From NCBI GenBank assembly GCA_037074615.1, contig CM073558.1, forward strand, positions 8,246,001-8,310,000: DNA of 64,000 nucleotides, written 5' to 3'. Position 1 is the first letter of the stretch. Every line of letters begins with the position of its first letter. Of the stretch, positions 22,845 through 34,499 are shown in pieces. The stretch is from Leucaena leucocephala. Taxonomy: Eukaryota; Streptophyta; Magnoliopsida; Fabales; Fabaceae. The position numbers were made by a program, and so were the translations under genes. A model generated the notes under the pieces. That model did not search any database. It saw nothing but the letters and a program-made list of their open reading frames with translations, and was not told the DNA's origin.

Positions 22845-24143
22845 GACTTGATATAAGGTGAAGCAAGGGTTTAGATTACTTTGTGCACTATTTGATCTAA
22901 TAGCTAAGATTGTTTCTTAAACTTGACTTACCCATCAAGCCAAATTATGACATCATCCATAAAATCATTTAAGGCCATGTGTGGCATCTTCCAAAGAAGA
23001 AAGGGCTATTTGGAAAAATCTAGTACTAGCCCCGAAAACTAGACTGCTTTTAGAATCTTGTAACATTCCATAATATATTTTCTATCATTAAATCCAAAGT
23101 TCGGATTTTTCTTACTATTGATATTCTTCGATTGGGTATAAATTTAATTACTGTCCCTTAAAAAATGACCAAAATGCCCTTGCTCACAATTATGCACTAT
23201 ATTAACCCTAGGGGCATTATTGTCATTTTACACTTTATCAAAATATTTTTTGACTCTGGTCAAGTATTCCTATAACCCTCTTTGATTTCTTGATCTTGGT
23301 CAACTGACTAAAATGCTCTCTATTCATCTCTTATTCATTTTTATACTAGGGTATTTTTTCTCATTTTACACTTTTCAGGATATTTCTGGATATTGATCTC
23401 CTATCTTTTTTTGCATAATTTCTTGTCCATGAATATATAATTTTTATTATATATCTGTTCCAATATTATTTTTAAATTTTTTTTGAACATTTAATTATTT
23501 TAGAAAATCATATCAATTTATCAAGACCTCAAATAAAAATGTTACTATTACTCAAACAGCTCAAGAGAATCTCCTCTATCTTCTCTTGAAATCTAGGCAC
23601 TTTCTCAAAAATGATGTTTAGGTCCTAAACTTTTATGTTTTTTTCCTGAAATTTACACTTATGCCCTTAAAATCTCATAATTACAATTTGGTCTCTTAAT
23701 TTTTCATAATTACACTTTATGGTTTATAACTTGTCTCTACATTTATTTTTAGGCCTTGGAACTTCCCTAATTTTCATTTTAGTCCCTCCAACTTGTATCT
23801 ACATTTACTTTTATTCCAAGAAACCTTTATTCTTTACATTGTGGTCCCTTTTTACTTTATTAGGTCATAAAGGACTTCCCTTCTTTATACTTTAGTCCTT
23901 TCTTTTTCCTCTTTTTGTGCCTAGGAGACTCTTTTGGAGCCTTTAACTTGGTTTACATACTTGTCCTAGGATCTTTTATTATTAACACTTTAGTCCCTAT
24001 ACCTTCTCTATTTTACAATTTAGTCCCTAAAAATTTTCTATATATTTTTGGACTTCTACTCAAAGAGGTCGATTAGCTTTCCCATTTCAAACTACTTTTT
24101 GAGTTTCTGGGCCTAAAAATTAGGATATTACAATAGATACTTT

Positions 24144-24866
24144 TGTTAGTTCTAGGCAGACACACCCAAGAGGGGGTGAGTTGGGTGTCTTAAAAATTTT
24201 AAAGGAAATTTAAGCTCAAAGGATAACAAGAATATGATTAATAAAATGAAATATACTTCAGAGAAATTTCATTGAGGGAGTGCAATTTCCACTATGAGAT
24301 TTTCCACTATCTCCAAGAATTCAATGAGCTATTGACGCCTTTAGTATAATAATTGATTCACTTAGTTACTCCCTTTACTTCCCATAAGATTACAATCCCG
24401 ACTTAAGAGAATCAATCTCTTAAGCGAACAGAGTGAAATGAAGACAGTATTCTCAATCTCTCTCAATAGTATATAGGTTGATATACACTGAAGCTCAATA
24501 AATGTTGAGTTACACAGAGAATGAAGAAAACTATGAATGTAATAAATTTAGAAGTTGTTTTTGTCAGTTGAATTGTTTATTCATCAATGCGAGTGTTTAA
24601 ATAGTTTTTACTTTGTTTATAGCCATTTAGACTCAGACTTGTAACCACTGGAGTGAAGGCATGGTTTGTCACTATCAGGTAGGTAAGCATTTAATACGTT
24701 GCCAAAAATAGAAAGTTTCCATTGCATGGAAACAGAATAAGCTTAATCAAAAGGATCTATTAGCTATTGAAACATTAATTGAGTATGTAAATTGCTAATA
24801 AAAATCAAGTTATAAACTATTAAGTTCATAATCAAGTTCAAACAGTTTTTTAGAGAAGATATGCTT
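24144..24866 (-). mobile_element. 3' LTR remnant of the SIRE-type element
   Basis: Starts TGTTAGTTCTAGGC, matching TGTTAGTTCCAGGC at 31363, and follows that LTR (GGATAACAAGAATATGATT, ATTTTCCACTATCTC, AAGATATG) to about 24866. The palindrome-rich U3 part and the 3' untranslated region are missing; the remnant joins the RNase H end directly, so a deletion removed them. AGATATG occurs on both sides of the junction. Confidence 0.75.
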
Positions 24867-26200
24867 GATATCAATGTGCTTGGTTCGGGAATGAAGTTTA
24901 AGATTATTTGATAGACTAATTGTACTTGTGTTGTCATAGAGAATTGGAATCTTGTTCAACTTTATTCCTAGATCTTCAAGTTGTTGTCTGAGCCAAAGTA
25001 CTTGAGCACAATAACTCCTGACAGCTACATACTTAGCTTATGTTGATTAGATAGCCACAATGTATTGATTCTTACTAAACTATGAGACTAGACAATCACC
25101 AAGGAATTAACATTGTCCATCGATGCTTTTCCTATCTATTTTATATCATCCATGATCAGAATATGAGTTTGCTACCAAGTATTATGTTCCTCCCTTAGGA
25201 AACTATATACCAAGGTTAATGGTTCCCACGAGATATCTAAATATTCTCTTTAAAGCTTCAGCATGGGATTCCTTTATAATAGCTTGATATGTTACACACA
25301 TTCCTACACTAAATTATATATCTAGTCTGCTTGTAGTAAGGTATAAAAGAGATCTAATCATTCCTCGATATTTTATAATGTTGAAGTCTTGCCCTTTCTC
25401 ATCTTTATCCAGTATTGCCCTTGTGCTCATCAAGGTTAATACTCTTTTAGCTTAATCCAATTCAAACTTCTTCAGTAGCTCTTTTAGGTACTTTATCTGT
25501 GAGATGAAAATGTCATCTTTTCATTGTTTGATTTGAAGTTTGAGAAAGAAATTTAGTTCGCCTATCATGGGCATCTCAAATTCTCCGTCCATTATTTTGG
25601 CAAATTCTTGACAAAGATTCTCATTAGTAGCACCGAAGATAATATCATCAAGATAAATTTAAACTATTGCAAGATAATATATGTTTCTTTTGATAAACAA
25701 TATATTATCTACTTTTTCTCTTTCAAAGCCTTTTTCTATTATGAACTTTCTTAGACGATCATACTAAGCTCTAGGAGCTTGCTTAACCCAAATAATGTTT
25801 TTTTAAGTTTATATACATGATTTGAAAAAGTGATCTTTAAATCTAGAAGGTTGTTCTACATACACCTCATCCATTATAAAACCATTAAGAAAAGCACTTT
25901 TGGTATCCATTTGATAGAGTTTAAAATGTTTAATACAAGTAAAGGCTAAGAGTACTCATATGGCTTCCAATATGGCTACTAGAGCATAGGTTTCCTCATA
26001 ATCAATACCTTCTTTTTGATTATAGCCTTTAGCTACTAATCTAGCCTTATTCCTAATTATTGCAATAGATTCATCAAGCTTATTCTTGAATACCCATTTA
26101 GTCTCGATAACTAGATGATCATTAGGTGTAGGTAACAAGTCCCAAACTTGATTTTGTTCAAATTGATTTAATTATTCCTCAGTTGCAACTGTCCAAACAT
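24867..26200 (-). pseudogene. copia reverse transcriptase and RNase H, degenerate
   Basis: The RT start is readable at 25956-26138: TKWVFKNKLDE, NKARLVAKGYNQKEGIDYEETYA. The catalytic box reads YLDD (25644-25655), where YVDD is usual in copia. After it come GEFEMP, KYLKELLKKFELD, DEKGQDFNIIKYRGMI and SRLDI. RNase H traces follow: DHG.YKIDRKS, IPILYDNTSTISLS and TKHIDIKH near 24870. The reading frame changes and several stops are present. The same order and near-identical phrases occur in the plus-strand copy at 57861-59105. Confidence 0.8.
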
Positions 26201-26429
26201 CATCTGATAATGCTTCATCTATGTTGGTGGGTTTAATGTTAGAAATACATGCAGAGAAATGCGCTTCATTGAATACTTTTCTCTGAGTTCTTACTATTTC
26301 ATCAACTTCACCAATAACCTAATCTAAAAGTTGATTTCTATTATGTTTCTAGGCTCTAGGTTGATCTTTTTTATCATTAGGATGACTACTAGTTTGATTA
26401 ATGATGAATTCTTTGTTTAATTTCAGTGT

Positions 26430-26890
26430 TTCAAGACCCTGTACTATCCCAGCTTCATTATCTAGAGGTTTTGAAATTGGTTATATTTCAAAATAATACT
26501 ACATGCACATATTTTTCTATTGTAAATATTCTTTTGTTAAAAAGTCTATATGCCTTACTATGATTAGAATAGCCAAGAAAAATACTCTCGTCAGATTTAG
26601 AATCAAATTTACCCAAGATTTCTTTATTGTTGTTGTGAATGAAGCATTTACTTCCTAATATCCTTATATGAGTGAGATTAGGTTTACATCCTTTGTTGAG
26701 CTCATATGATGTCTTATTGAGTATTGGTCTGATATATGCTCGGTTGCATATATAACATATTGTGTTTCTAGCCTTTGCTCCAAACACTTGTGAGACACCT
26801 TTATCATTAAGCATTACTCTAGCCATCTCTGTGAGAACTATGTTCTTCCTTTCAATAACTCTATTCTTTTATGGTGTTCTTGGTGCAAAG
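26430..26890 (-). pseudogene. copia integrase, C-terminal part
   Basis: Minus-strand text APRTP..NRVIERKN and EMARVMLNDKG, then NKTSYELNKGCKPNLTHIRI, GSKCFIHNNN, GKFDSKSDESIFLGYS and NKRIFTIEKYVHVVF-like residues. These are the end of the integrase core and the following conserved tail of copia pol. The upstream half lies at 28771-29280, beyond the inserted LTR. The main open stretch is 26488-26826. Confidence 0.85.
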
Positions 26891-28765
26891 TGTTGGAAAT
26901 CGTGCCCTAGGGGCCAATCATTGTCTTATGAACATTATTGATTTATGAATTTATTAATTGAGTTATCATATTATTTGCATGTTTACTATGATGATCATCC
27001 TTGGATAATTCATGATATTATCCTAAATGTCCCTGGTCGATCATCTATGCGGGAGCACAGATGAAATAAGACCAGTATGACTTTGAAGATGTATAGAGAT
27101 ATAAATCAAAGTCATAAGCACATGTAAGAGTACAAGGTGCTGGACCGACCCGCTATGAGAGAACTGCATGGGTAACGTCATAAGCTTCTCTCATATACAA
27201 ACCATGTCAATACGCCCTTTGACCTGAGATCATCATGGATTCCTATATGACAAAATGCTCAACTTTGACCTAGTCAAAAGTCACTTTTGACCGAGTGATC
27301 ATAAAGACTATGTTCAGCCTTAGTGGTTTTTCATGCGGAGGAATGTGAATGGTCAAGATGGAATTTGTCCCTCACATTCGTAGAGAGATATTACTGGGCC
27401 CCTCGATGAGTGAGTCTGAGAAATGTATGGCCATACTGTAATGGAAAGGTAGTTCCATTTCTATAGTCAGACTACTCAGGGATCGAGAAAGTAACGGTCA
27501 GGAATAGAAGGATGACATTATCCATGCCTCATCCATGACCAAAATATCGCGTGACAGAAGGGACATGATATGGTTGTATAAAAGGTTACATTGTTTATCG
27601 ATCCTCATATGATTTGGGTAGTCGTTATGTCTTACTAGAGACTGCTTGCGACTTGTGGGCTAGTATAGTAAATGGCCCACTGCCAACTTCATATGGGCCT
27701 ACAGGGTCGCACACAAAATAGCCCAACACGAGCTATGATGTCCAGATTCATTGAATCTAAGACATGTCCAGATTCAATGAATGATCCAGGATAGATGTAT
27801 ATATATTTATTTATATTTATATTCATATATATATATATATAAATTCGTATATATACATTATATGTATATATGAGATTTAATTTATAAGGATAAATTAAAT
27901 CTCTATCACGTTTGAAATTCGAAATTCAAATTGGTAGGATATCTCATATAAGAGATATTTATAAGATTTAATTTATAAGGATAAATTAAATCTCTATCAT
28001 GTTTGAAATTCGAAATTCAAATTGATAGGATATCTCATATAAGAGATATTTATAAGATTTAATTTATAAGGATAAATTAAATCTCTATCACGTTTGAAAT
28101 TCGAAATTCAAATTGATAGGATATCTCAAATTTGATTTATGAGAATAAATCAAAAATAGTTCAGTCTCATCTTTATTTAAAATTAAATAAATGGGTAATT
28201 AAATCTGTGGGACGGATTTGATATTATTTATTTAATTAGTTTCTTATAAAATTATACAATATATGATATTGTATTAATTTTGGAATTAATATAAGATTAA
28301 CTCCAAAATCCAATTCAGTTGACAGAGAAAAACGCATAGCATCCTATATATCTGATTTTAGGAGCTGCGTTTTGCATAGAGAAACATATAGAACATAGAA
28401 AGGCCGAAGGGGACTCTGCAAAAGGTTTGTAGATAAGAAACTGCCGAAATAGAGACGGAGAGGACGAACTCTTGAGAAAGCCCTGGAGGGACAAGAGACG
28501 CTAGCACGTCGTTCGTGGTTAGAACGCTGTTCGTGTGGATACCAGTAGAGGAAGCCGACCTGAGTCGTCGACTTCTTGTGATCAGAAAGGGAGCACGAGC
28601 CGCAGAGAGAAGCTGTGAACGTCGTGACCGAAAGTTGTGAAAGTCGCTGAGGCATACTAAGGGTAATACTTCTTCCCACTTGACTTAAACACATATGGTA
28701 GATCCTGGCAAGGAATGGAAAAATTTTTAAATTAATTTCCGCTGCGTGTCTTCCAATTCCTTACA
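26891..28765 (+). mobile_element. Solo copia-type LTR inside the integrase, perfect CAAAG duplication
   Basis: Begins TGTTGGAAATCGTGCCCTAG and ends CAATTCCTTACA. CAAAG stands directly on both sides (26886-26890 and 28766-28770). Removing the segment plus one CAAAG restores continuity of the integrase homology on the minus strand. Length 1,875 bp. The start is of the type common in copia LTRs and a TTTCCGCTGCG stretch lies near the end. It contains a 91-bp tandem array and a (TA)-rich tract at 27790-27860. No gag or pol lies inside. The open frame at 28344-28694 has no recognisable product. This is the youngest datable layer in this nest. Confidence 0.9.
27873..28145. repeat. Tandem array, 91-bp unit, about 2.9 copies, in the solo LTR
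   Basis: AGATTTAATTTATAAGGATA starts at 27873, 27964 and 28055. Each unit continues with TAAATCTCTATCA.GTTTGA and AATTCGAAATTCAAATTG, then GGATATCTCATATAAGAGAT, itself an imperfect palindrome. The units differ at only a few positions, so the expansion is recent. Confidence 0.9.
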
Positions 28766-28770
28766 CAAAG

Positions 28771-29280
28771 AAGTTGTGATCAATCTAGGAGTTATCACAA
28801 AATTCAACAAAATTAGTTTTCTCAAATTCTCCTCCATGATCCATCTTGATAGACATAATAGATGTACCTTTCTCATTTTGCACCTTTTTGGCAAACACAA
28901 TAAATGCATTAAAAGTTTCATTTTTATAAGAAAGGTATAAGGTTCAAGTAAATCTCGAATAGTCATCAACTATTACTAGAGTATATAAATTTCCTCTGAT
29001 TCTTTTGACTCTTGATGGACTAATCAAATCCATATGAAATAATTGAAGTGGTCTTTCACTTGATACCTCCTTCTTTGATTTAAAAGAGGACTTTACTTGT
29101 TGTCCCTTTTGACAAGCATCACAAACAATATCAATTTTAGTTTTAACTTTAGGTAAACCAATTGCTAAATATTTCTTAACCAATTTTGAAACCTGATACA
29201 TGTTCACATGAGCTAGTCTCTTGTGCAACCAACTTTCTTCTAATTTACTAAGAATTTTTTTTTTCAAGTGAATTATAATT
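28771..29280 (-). pseudogene. copia GAG-pre-integrase and integrase core, N-terminal part
   Basis: Open at 28944-29267: SWLHKRLAHVNMYQVSKLVK (pre-integrase), CDACQKGQQVKSSFKSK (zinc-binding CxxC), then ERPLQLFHMDLISPSRVKRI and YTLVIVDDYSRFT, the first catalytic aspartates of the DDE core. A frameshift follows, then KKVQNEKG and DHGGEFE-like residues in another frame up to the LTR insertion at 28766. Known: copia integrase; function lost. Confidence 0.85.
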
Positions 29281-29690
29281 AATAGAAATAGTATAACAGT
29301 TACTATCCCTTAGAGCACAGAGTTTTATCTTCAAGCTTTCTTTGTTAATTTAGAGGTTTTTCTTGCTTACTATCAAGCATTCTTCTAAGTAAAAAATGAT
29401 CCAATTGTCCTTATCCATAGTTTGACTCACACTGAAGAGGTTGTGGCATAGTTCTTCCATATATAGTACACATCTTCCACTTTCACCCATTCTTTGCTTC
29501 CCACTTCTCCAATTCCAACAATCTTTCCATATTAGTTCCCACTGAAGCTTACTTTTCCTCCTTCTTTATGATAAATCTTGAGAAATTTCTCTGCGTTTCT
29601 GGTCATATGTCTAGAGCATCCACTGTCAATATACTATATGTTGTTCTTGGATACTTTAAGACAAACCTAAAATAAAATCATTTAATTTTT
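29281..29690 (-). pseudogene. copia aspartic protease region, degenerate
   Basis: The minus-strand DSG active-site triplet is at 29619-29627 in the context YIDSGCSRHMT. It is followed by FLKIYHKEGGKVSFG, GKIVGIGEVGS and VEDVYYI-like residues. Stops interrupt the frame. It lies between the zinc-knuckle end of gag and the integrase, as expected for copia pol. Confidence 0.7.
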
Positions 29691-30389
29691 AGTACCCATG
29701 CTTTCTTAGGTCCTTTTAGGTTAGTTTAGATTACCTTAAGTATATAAGTGCCTTTAGGTACCTATTTCAATATGCCGTAGGGTCTATACTTCTTATGATA
29801 GCAAGAGGCAATAGAATGACTTTTAGAGTTGTAATATGAGCATTGAGTGAATATATTTGAAATATGCATAGTGTGTCTAAAATAATGCATATATGATTTG
29901 TTTCCTAATTTTTTCTTTCCTCTCTGTTTATCCAAGTTAGGATCATATCCTATTCTAGATTTATTAGAGACACATCTTTGATTCCCAAGTAAGAGATATT
30001 TAGCATTTCGCTACTTTTAGTAAATTTTTTGAGAGTTTTGGTCAACTCTATATTTTTCTTTTCAAATCCTTCACAATTAGTACATTTTGATATAACCTTA
30101 GGTGATGTATTTATCTTTTTGAAACTCTAAATTGTTTCAAGAGTTTACAACCTCTTTTGCTAACTTAATGAATTCATAGTGTAATTCATTGTATTTAGAG
30201 AGTAATTTATCATAGATTGGTTCAACATTTATTACCTCCTTTGTCTCTGACTCATGTTCTTCTTAAGTGACTAGACTTATATTTTCTTCATTGTCACTGT
30301 CTTTGCTTTCTAATGAATTTCTCCCCAGATTGACAAGATGAATGCTTTCCTCTTCTAAAACTTTTCTTTCTTCTTTTCTTTGTCTCTCC
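29691..30389 (-). pseudogene. Spacer between gag zinc knuckle and protease, decayed
   Basis: Within the gag-pol frame of the element but too eroded for motif recognition. Lysine- and glutamate-rich residues appear in broken frames. Confidence 0.4.
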
Positions 30390-31301
30390 TAGAAAGTTGA
30401 GGGCATTCGGCCTTAAAGTGAACCATTTTTTTACACTCAAAGTAGATGACATGATATCTTTGCTCTTTTAATGAAGAAGCTCCTTTTTGTTGGAATCTTT
30501 TTATTGCTTGATTTCTTTAGAATTGTTTGAATCTCTGTACTATGAAACCCATCTCATCATCTTTCAATCCTTTAACAATGTCACGATCTTCAGCTTTAAG
30601 AGCAATTCTTTTTTTGCTTTTTTCCTTTTCCTTGATACCTTTCTTATACTTATGTTTGCCTCACATTCAGATAGACTTCTAAACAGAGCAGTGACAAACT
30701 TTATAAATTCTCCTTTGGGTTCCTCGATCGTAGTGACTTTTGGCTCCCACTCTTTCGTAAGACCGTCAAGAATCATACGTATTTGATCTCTTTGGCTATA
30801 TAATTGCCCAAGAGGTATCAAATGATTGATCAGATCTTGAAACCTTACTTCTATATCTTAGACGCTTTCTCTATTGATTATTCTAAAAAGTTTAAACTCT
30901 ATTTTGAGCATATTGACTCTGCACTCTTTCACACTGAAGGTTCCTTCGTGGGCTACTTCGAGTGCTTCCCATATCTCTTTTACAATCTCTAAACTAGATA
31001 CTCGAAAGTACTCGTTCTGACTTATGGCACATGTTATAATGTTGATTGCCTTGTCATTGAGTAATATCAGCTTTTTGTCGTCGTCAGTGAATTCACTTCA
31101 GTGTTTTGGAATTTTAGCTCTATCAACAATTTTGGTTGGAATGTAATTTTTGTCTTCTATCATATTCTAGAACCCATATTCAGAGGCTTTGATAAAGGTA
31201 TTCATCTATATTTTCTAGAATATAAAATTTTCTCTGTTAAAGCCTCGAGGTTTTGTTGTAGAGATTTCCCTTGGTAATACGCTGTCTCCAAATCCTCCCA
31301 T
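30390..31301 (-). pseudogene. copia gag, degenerate
   Basis: Start ATG at 31299-31301, 48 bases after the PBS: MGGFGDSVLPREISTTKPRG, then YIPTKI, DDDKKLILLNDKAINII, VSSLEIVKEIWEALEVAHEG and the gag core GLTKEWEPKVTTIEEPKG (30564-30821 open). It ends with a zinc-knuckle trace near 30410-30440 (HVIYFECKKMVHFKAECP; the first cysteine of CX2CX4HX4C has become tyrosine or isoleucine). Gag forms the particle that packages element RNA. Several stops show that it is dead. Confidence 0.8.
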
Positions 31302-31348
31302 AGATTTAGGATCACTCTTGAGATTGTTAGATCTTTTTCAAGAGTCTT

Positions 31349-31360
31349 GTTCTGATACCA
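31349..31360 (-). other. Primer-binding site, initiator tRNA-Met type
   Basis: TGGTATCAGAAC on the minus strand, two bases after the end of the 5' LTR. It differs from the canonical plant TGGTATCAGAGC at one position. It fixes the LTR/internal boundary and the orientation. Confidence 0.85.
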
Positions 31361-31362
31361 AA

Positions 31363-33057
31363 TGTTAGTTCCAGGCACACATCAAAGAAAGGTGAATTAG
31401 GTGTCTTAAAATTTAACGGAGATTTAAGCTCAAAGGATAACAAGAATATGATTGATAAAATGAAATAGAGCTCAGAGAGATTTCATCAAGGGAATACAAA
31501 TCGATTTATGTAGGTTTAGACTAAACTCTAGTCCTACGACCAATCCTCAGAGTCCTTTTAAAATTTTCCACTATCTCTAGGATTTTAGTGAGCTCTTGGC
31601 GCCTTCAATACAACAATTGACTCACTCAATTACTCCCCTTACTTCTCACAAGGTTATAATCCTGACTAAAGAGAACCAATCTCTTAAGAGAACAAAGTGA
31701 AATAAAAACAAAGTTTTCTCAATCTCTCTCAAGAGTAAATAGGTTGATAGACACTGAAGCTTAATAAATGTCAGGTTACACAGAAAATAAAGAAAATTGA
31801 TAATGTAATAAATTCAGAAGTTATTTTTGTCAGTTGATTCATTTCTTCATCAATATGAGTCTTTAAATAGCTTTTACTTTGTTTATAACCATTTAAACTC
31901 AGACTTATAACTGTTGCAGTGATGACATGGTTGTCGCTGTTAGGTAGGCAAGCATTTAATGTGTTGCCAAAAGTAGAAAGTTTCCGTTGCGTGTAGCCTT
32001 CATCATATTGAATTCGTAGCCTTTTTCTGAATATGCTTAATCGAAAGGATCTTTTAGCTATTGAAACATTAATTGAGTATGTAAACTGCTAATAAAATTC
32101 AAGTTATCAAAGATTAAGTTCATAATAAAGTTTAGACAATTTTTCAAAAAAGATATGTTATATTAATCAATTAATCATTATTAATTCTATCAGTATTTCA
32201 ATTAATGAGAGAAACAGAAAATAGAGCATCACCTTGATCAGATTATTCATCACCTTGATCAGATTATTCAAATATATAAACATAGAATGATGAGAAACAT
32301 AAGCATTCTTTAACTTAAATCAATCATTTGTAATTTTGAAATGGATGAAATCAGTTTCAGTGTAAACATAGAAGGATATTTGAAATTTCTGACATTAATC
32401 AATTAACTAATCGATAAGTTAATCGAATTCCTAATCGATTAATATTGCTGAAAGAATTAAATCAGTAAATATTTCAACACAGATTAATCGAATAGTTAAT
32501 ATGTTAATATAAATTTATTGTTTAATAGGTTTATATTTGAATTTCATAAAATTGATAATTCACTGATTAATTGAACAGTTAACAGATTAACATCAATTAA
32601 TCGATTAATAGAAATATATTTGTTCAATAGAAAATATGTTCTCAATAGAATAATTGATTAATTTCAATTAATAGATTACTCGATCGATTAATTGGCTTAT
32701 TAATTTACTTCCAGAAGGCAAGCTTTTGATATTAATTAAACACTTAATCGATTAATGGTCACTTATTAATTGATTAACTAATCGATTAATTGATATTCTT
32801 TTATAACACAAAATATTGCATTTACATTAATATAATAACCAATTAATTAATTATTATTAATCGACTAACTAATCGATTAACTTGACTAACTTCTTCTTTT
32901 AACACTATTTAAGCATCGAAGCACGTTTTACTTTGCTTTTTGGCAATGTTTGAGCACTGAAAGAAATCTAACAAACTATTTTTCTAATTTTCAAAATATT
33001 CTTAGCAGCAGTGAAAAGTTTTTACTATTTTGCATCATTAAAATATATTTTCCAACA
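31363..33057 (-). mobile_element. 5' LTR of the SIRE-type element, 1,695 bp
   Basis: Minus-strand start TGTTGGAAAATATATTTT (33057), end GCCTGGAACTAACA (31363). The start matches the LTR at 59906 (TGTTGGAAAATATGTTTT) and the end matches its 3' end, so both belong to one family in opposite orientation. The distal half is packed with palindromic TAATCGATTA motifs. Confidence 0.85.
32160..32890. repeat. Palindrome array, core TAATCGATTA, in the SIRE-type LTR
   Basis: Exact TAATCGATTA near 32431, 32597, 32747, 32781 and 32870, and many near copies or half sites (ATTAATCGA, CGATTAATTGG, ATTAATTGATTAA). The motif is its own reverse complement. Spacing is irregular, so this is not a simple tandem repeat. 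Confidence 0.75.
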
Positions 33058-33676
33058 ACTTCCACACACAACTAAACTAGACAAGAAATAATAGGAATGA
33101 CAAAGAAAGATCCGAGCTTCAGAAAGTCATCACTGATGATGAAGATGAAGATTCAGAGGGAAGGAGAGAACAAATACATAAATTTAGTATGGTGACAGAG
33201 TGGGTGAGAGCATCCACAATTTGATACCAATGGTGATGATGACTAGTGAGTAGAGCAATAATGACCTTAGTGAGGTGATGACGAGGGCCAAAGAGTGAAA
33301 GACGGAGCGACAGAGGTGAGAGGAATGTAAATGAAGGTGAACCCTACTTTTTCTTTCAAATGATCAAGGGAAATTTGAGTTTCACAATTAGAAAATCTCA
33401 CTCTTAAGTCCCTTAGGATTTTTTCATTATGTGATGATTTCACGGGACTTTTTAGTAATTCTCCCTAGAAAATTTGTAGTAACACGTGCTACTTACAATG
33501 GTCACTATGGTTTAATTATCTACTTAATTAAATCATACACAAATTAAATATGCATCTTATTAAAGAGAATTATATTTTTCTTTTTTAGTAATATACAATA
33601 TTTTTATATAATTATTTTATATTCAATATTGTTGAGTCTTGAGTCAAATTTAAGTATTGTCAAACTTCTTTAAAAT
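33058..33676. other. Spacer between two copia elements
   Basis: A purine-rich stretch (GATGATGAAGATGAAGAT near 33139) and GTGAGGTGATGACGAGGGCC (about 33260-33285) look gene-derived but no product can be recognised. At 33400-33480 an inverted copy of the ATTACTAAAAAGTCCC motif ends the stretch. Confidence 0.35.
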
Positions 33677-34018
33677 TGTTATAAAATAAGAGAAGATGAA
33701 GAAGTTAAAGAGGAGAAGAAATAACAAGGCAAAAGAGTGAAATGGGAAGCAATAGATTATTCCTCATATGCTTGTATATTCACTTGTCCAAATGCCTTTT
33801 ACATAGCCACTATTTATAGGCCATAACCATTAAAGACTAAACATAAGGTTACAAAGGATGAAAGATGAATAAAATGTCATGAATCATAAGAAAACCCTCT
33901 CAAGTCATTCATTGAGGAAGTTATAATTTTATGGCATAAAGGGAAGAAAGAATCCTAAGAGGAATTCCAAGAGGTAAAAGTTATATGGACATCCACATGT
34001 GCAATAATATTTGTAACA
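33677..34018 (-). mobile_element. 3' LTR of the complete copia element
   Basis: 342 bp. A minus-strand TATA-like CTATAAATAG lies near 33810-33820. It ends at TG/CA termini next to AAAAT. Confidence 0.9.
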
Positions 34019-34028
34019 CTCCCCCTTG
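34019..34028 (-). other. Polypurine tract
   Basis: CCAAGGGGGAG on the minus strand, immediately upstream of the 3' LTR; the expected plus-strand primer site. Confidence 0.8.
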
Positions 34029-34499
34029 GATGTCCATGATAGTTATTGTACCTCATTAAAACCTTACTAGGAAAAACCCATTGGGAAAAAACCTAGTGAA
34101 AGAAAAAGAGTACACAACATTTATTTAGGTTGCCTTATCAAAAACCTTTTCAGGAAAACCCAGTGAAAAAAAATCCTTAAAATGATGAGTACATCAAGTA
34201 TTTGTTTACTTCCCCTGATGACGTTGTCAATTTATGTCTTTAAATCTGCGCATTCTAATACCATACACTAACTTCTCAAATAGCTTAGTTAGTAGTGTCT
34301 TAGTAAACAAATATGTTAGGTTGTCACATGATCGAATTTACTGAACATCTATATCATCATTCTTCATAAGATCACGAGTGAAATTTTTTTTGGAGAAATA
34401 TATTTTGTTCTATCTCCTTTGATATATCCTCCTTTCAATTGAGCTATGTATGCTATATTATCTTCATATAATACTATTGGAATCTCTTGTTATGGAAGT

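Larger units (their letters stand above)
17909..24132 (-). mobile_element. Gypsy LTR (about 3.2 kb), split by a nested sister LTR
   Basis: The minus-strand start TGTAATATCCTAATTTTT is at 24132. It runs down to 22558, is interrupted by 19506-22557, and resumes from 19505 to about 17909. Evidence for the split: just below 19505 the text (GGAAGCC...AAATTACATCC at 19378-19410) matches the internal position of the nested copy (GGAAGTG...AAATTACATCC at 20955-20985) where the upper piece broke off. The upper part has the TTTAGTCCCT-type repeats, a TATA-like box at 22835-22844 and U3 text shared with 4450-5390. No internal coding region is attached, so a solo LTR is likely. The lower end is approximate. 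Confidence 0.65.
24144..33057 (-). mobile_element. Ty1/copia element, SIRE/Sirevirus-type, with 5-bp duplication
   Basis: Minus-strand order: 5' LTR (31363-33057), PBS, gag, protease, integrase, reverse transcriptase/RNase H, and the remnant of the 3' LTR (24144-24866). Flanks ACTTT (24139-24143) and ACTTC (33058-33062) match at four of five positions. The integrase is split by a 1,875-bp solo LTR. Without that insertion the element is about 7.0 kb. It landed 11 bases from the end of the gypsy LTR at 24132. The long LTR with palindrome clusters and the gag zinc-knuckle context resemble the SIRE/Sirevirus lineage, an assignment by general likeness. All reading frames are interrupted by stops. 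Confidence 0.85.

Noticed and set aside
30487..30992. Plus-strand open frames across the copia gag region
   Set aside because: Antisense shadows of the minus-strand gag and its zinc knuckle.
32160..32890. CRISPR-like or satellite reading of the ATTAATCGATTAAT repeats
   Set aside because: Spacing is irregular, the motif is short and palindromic, and it sits inside a retrotransposon LTR of a plant genome.
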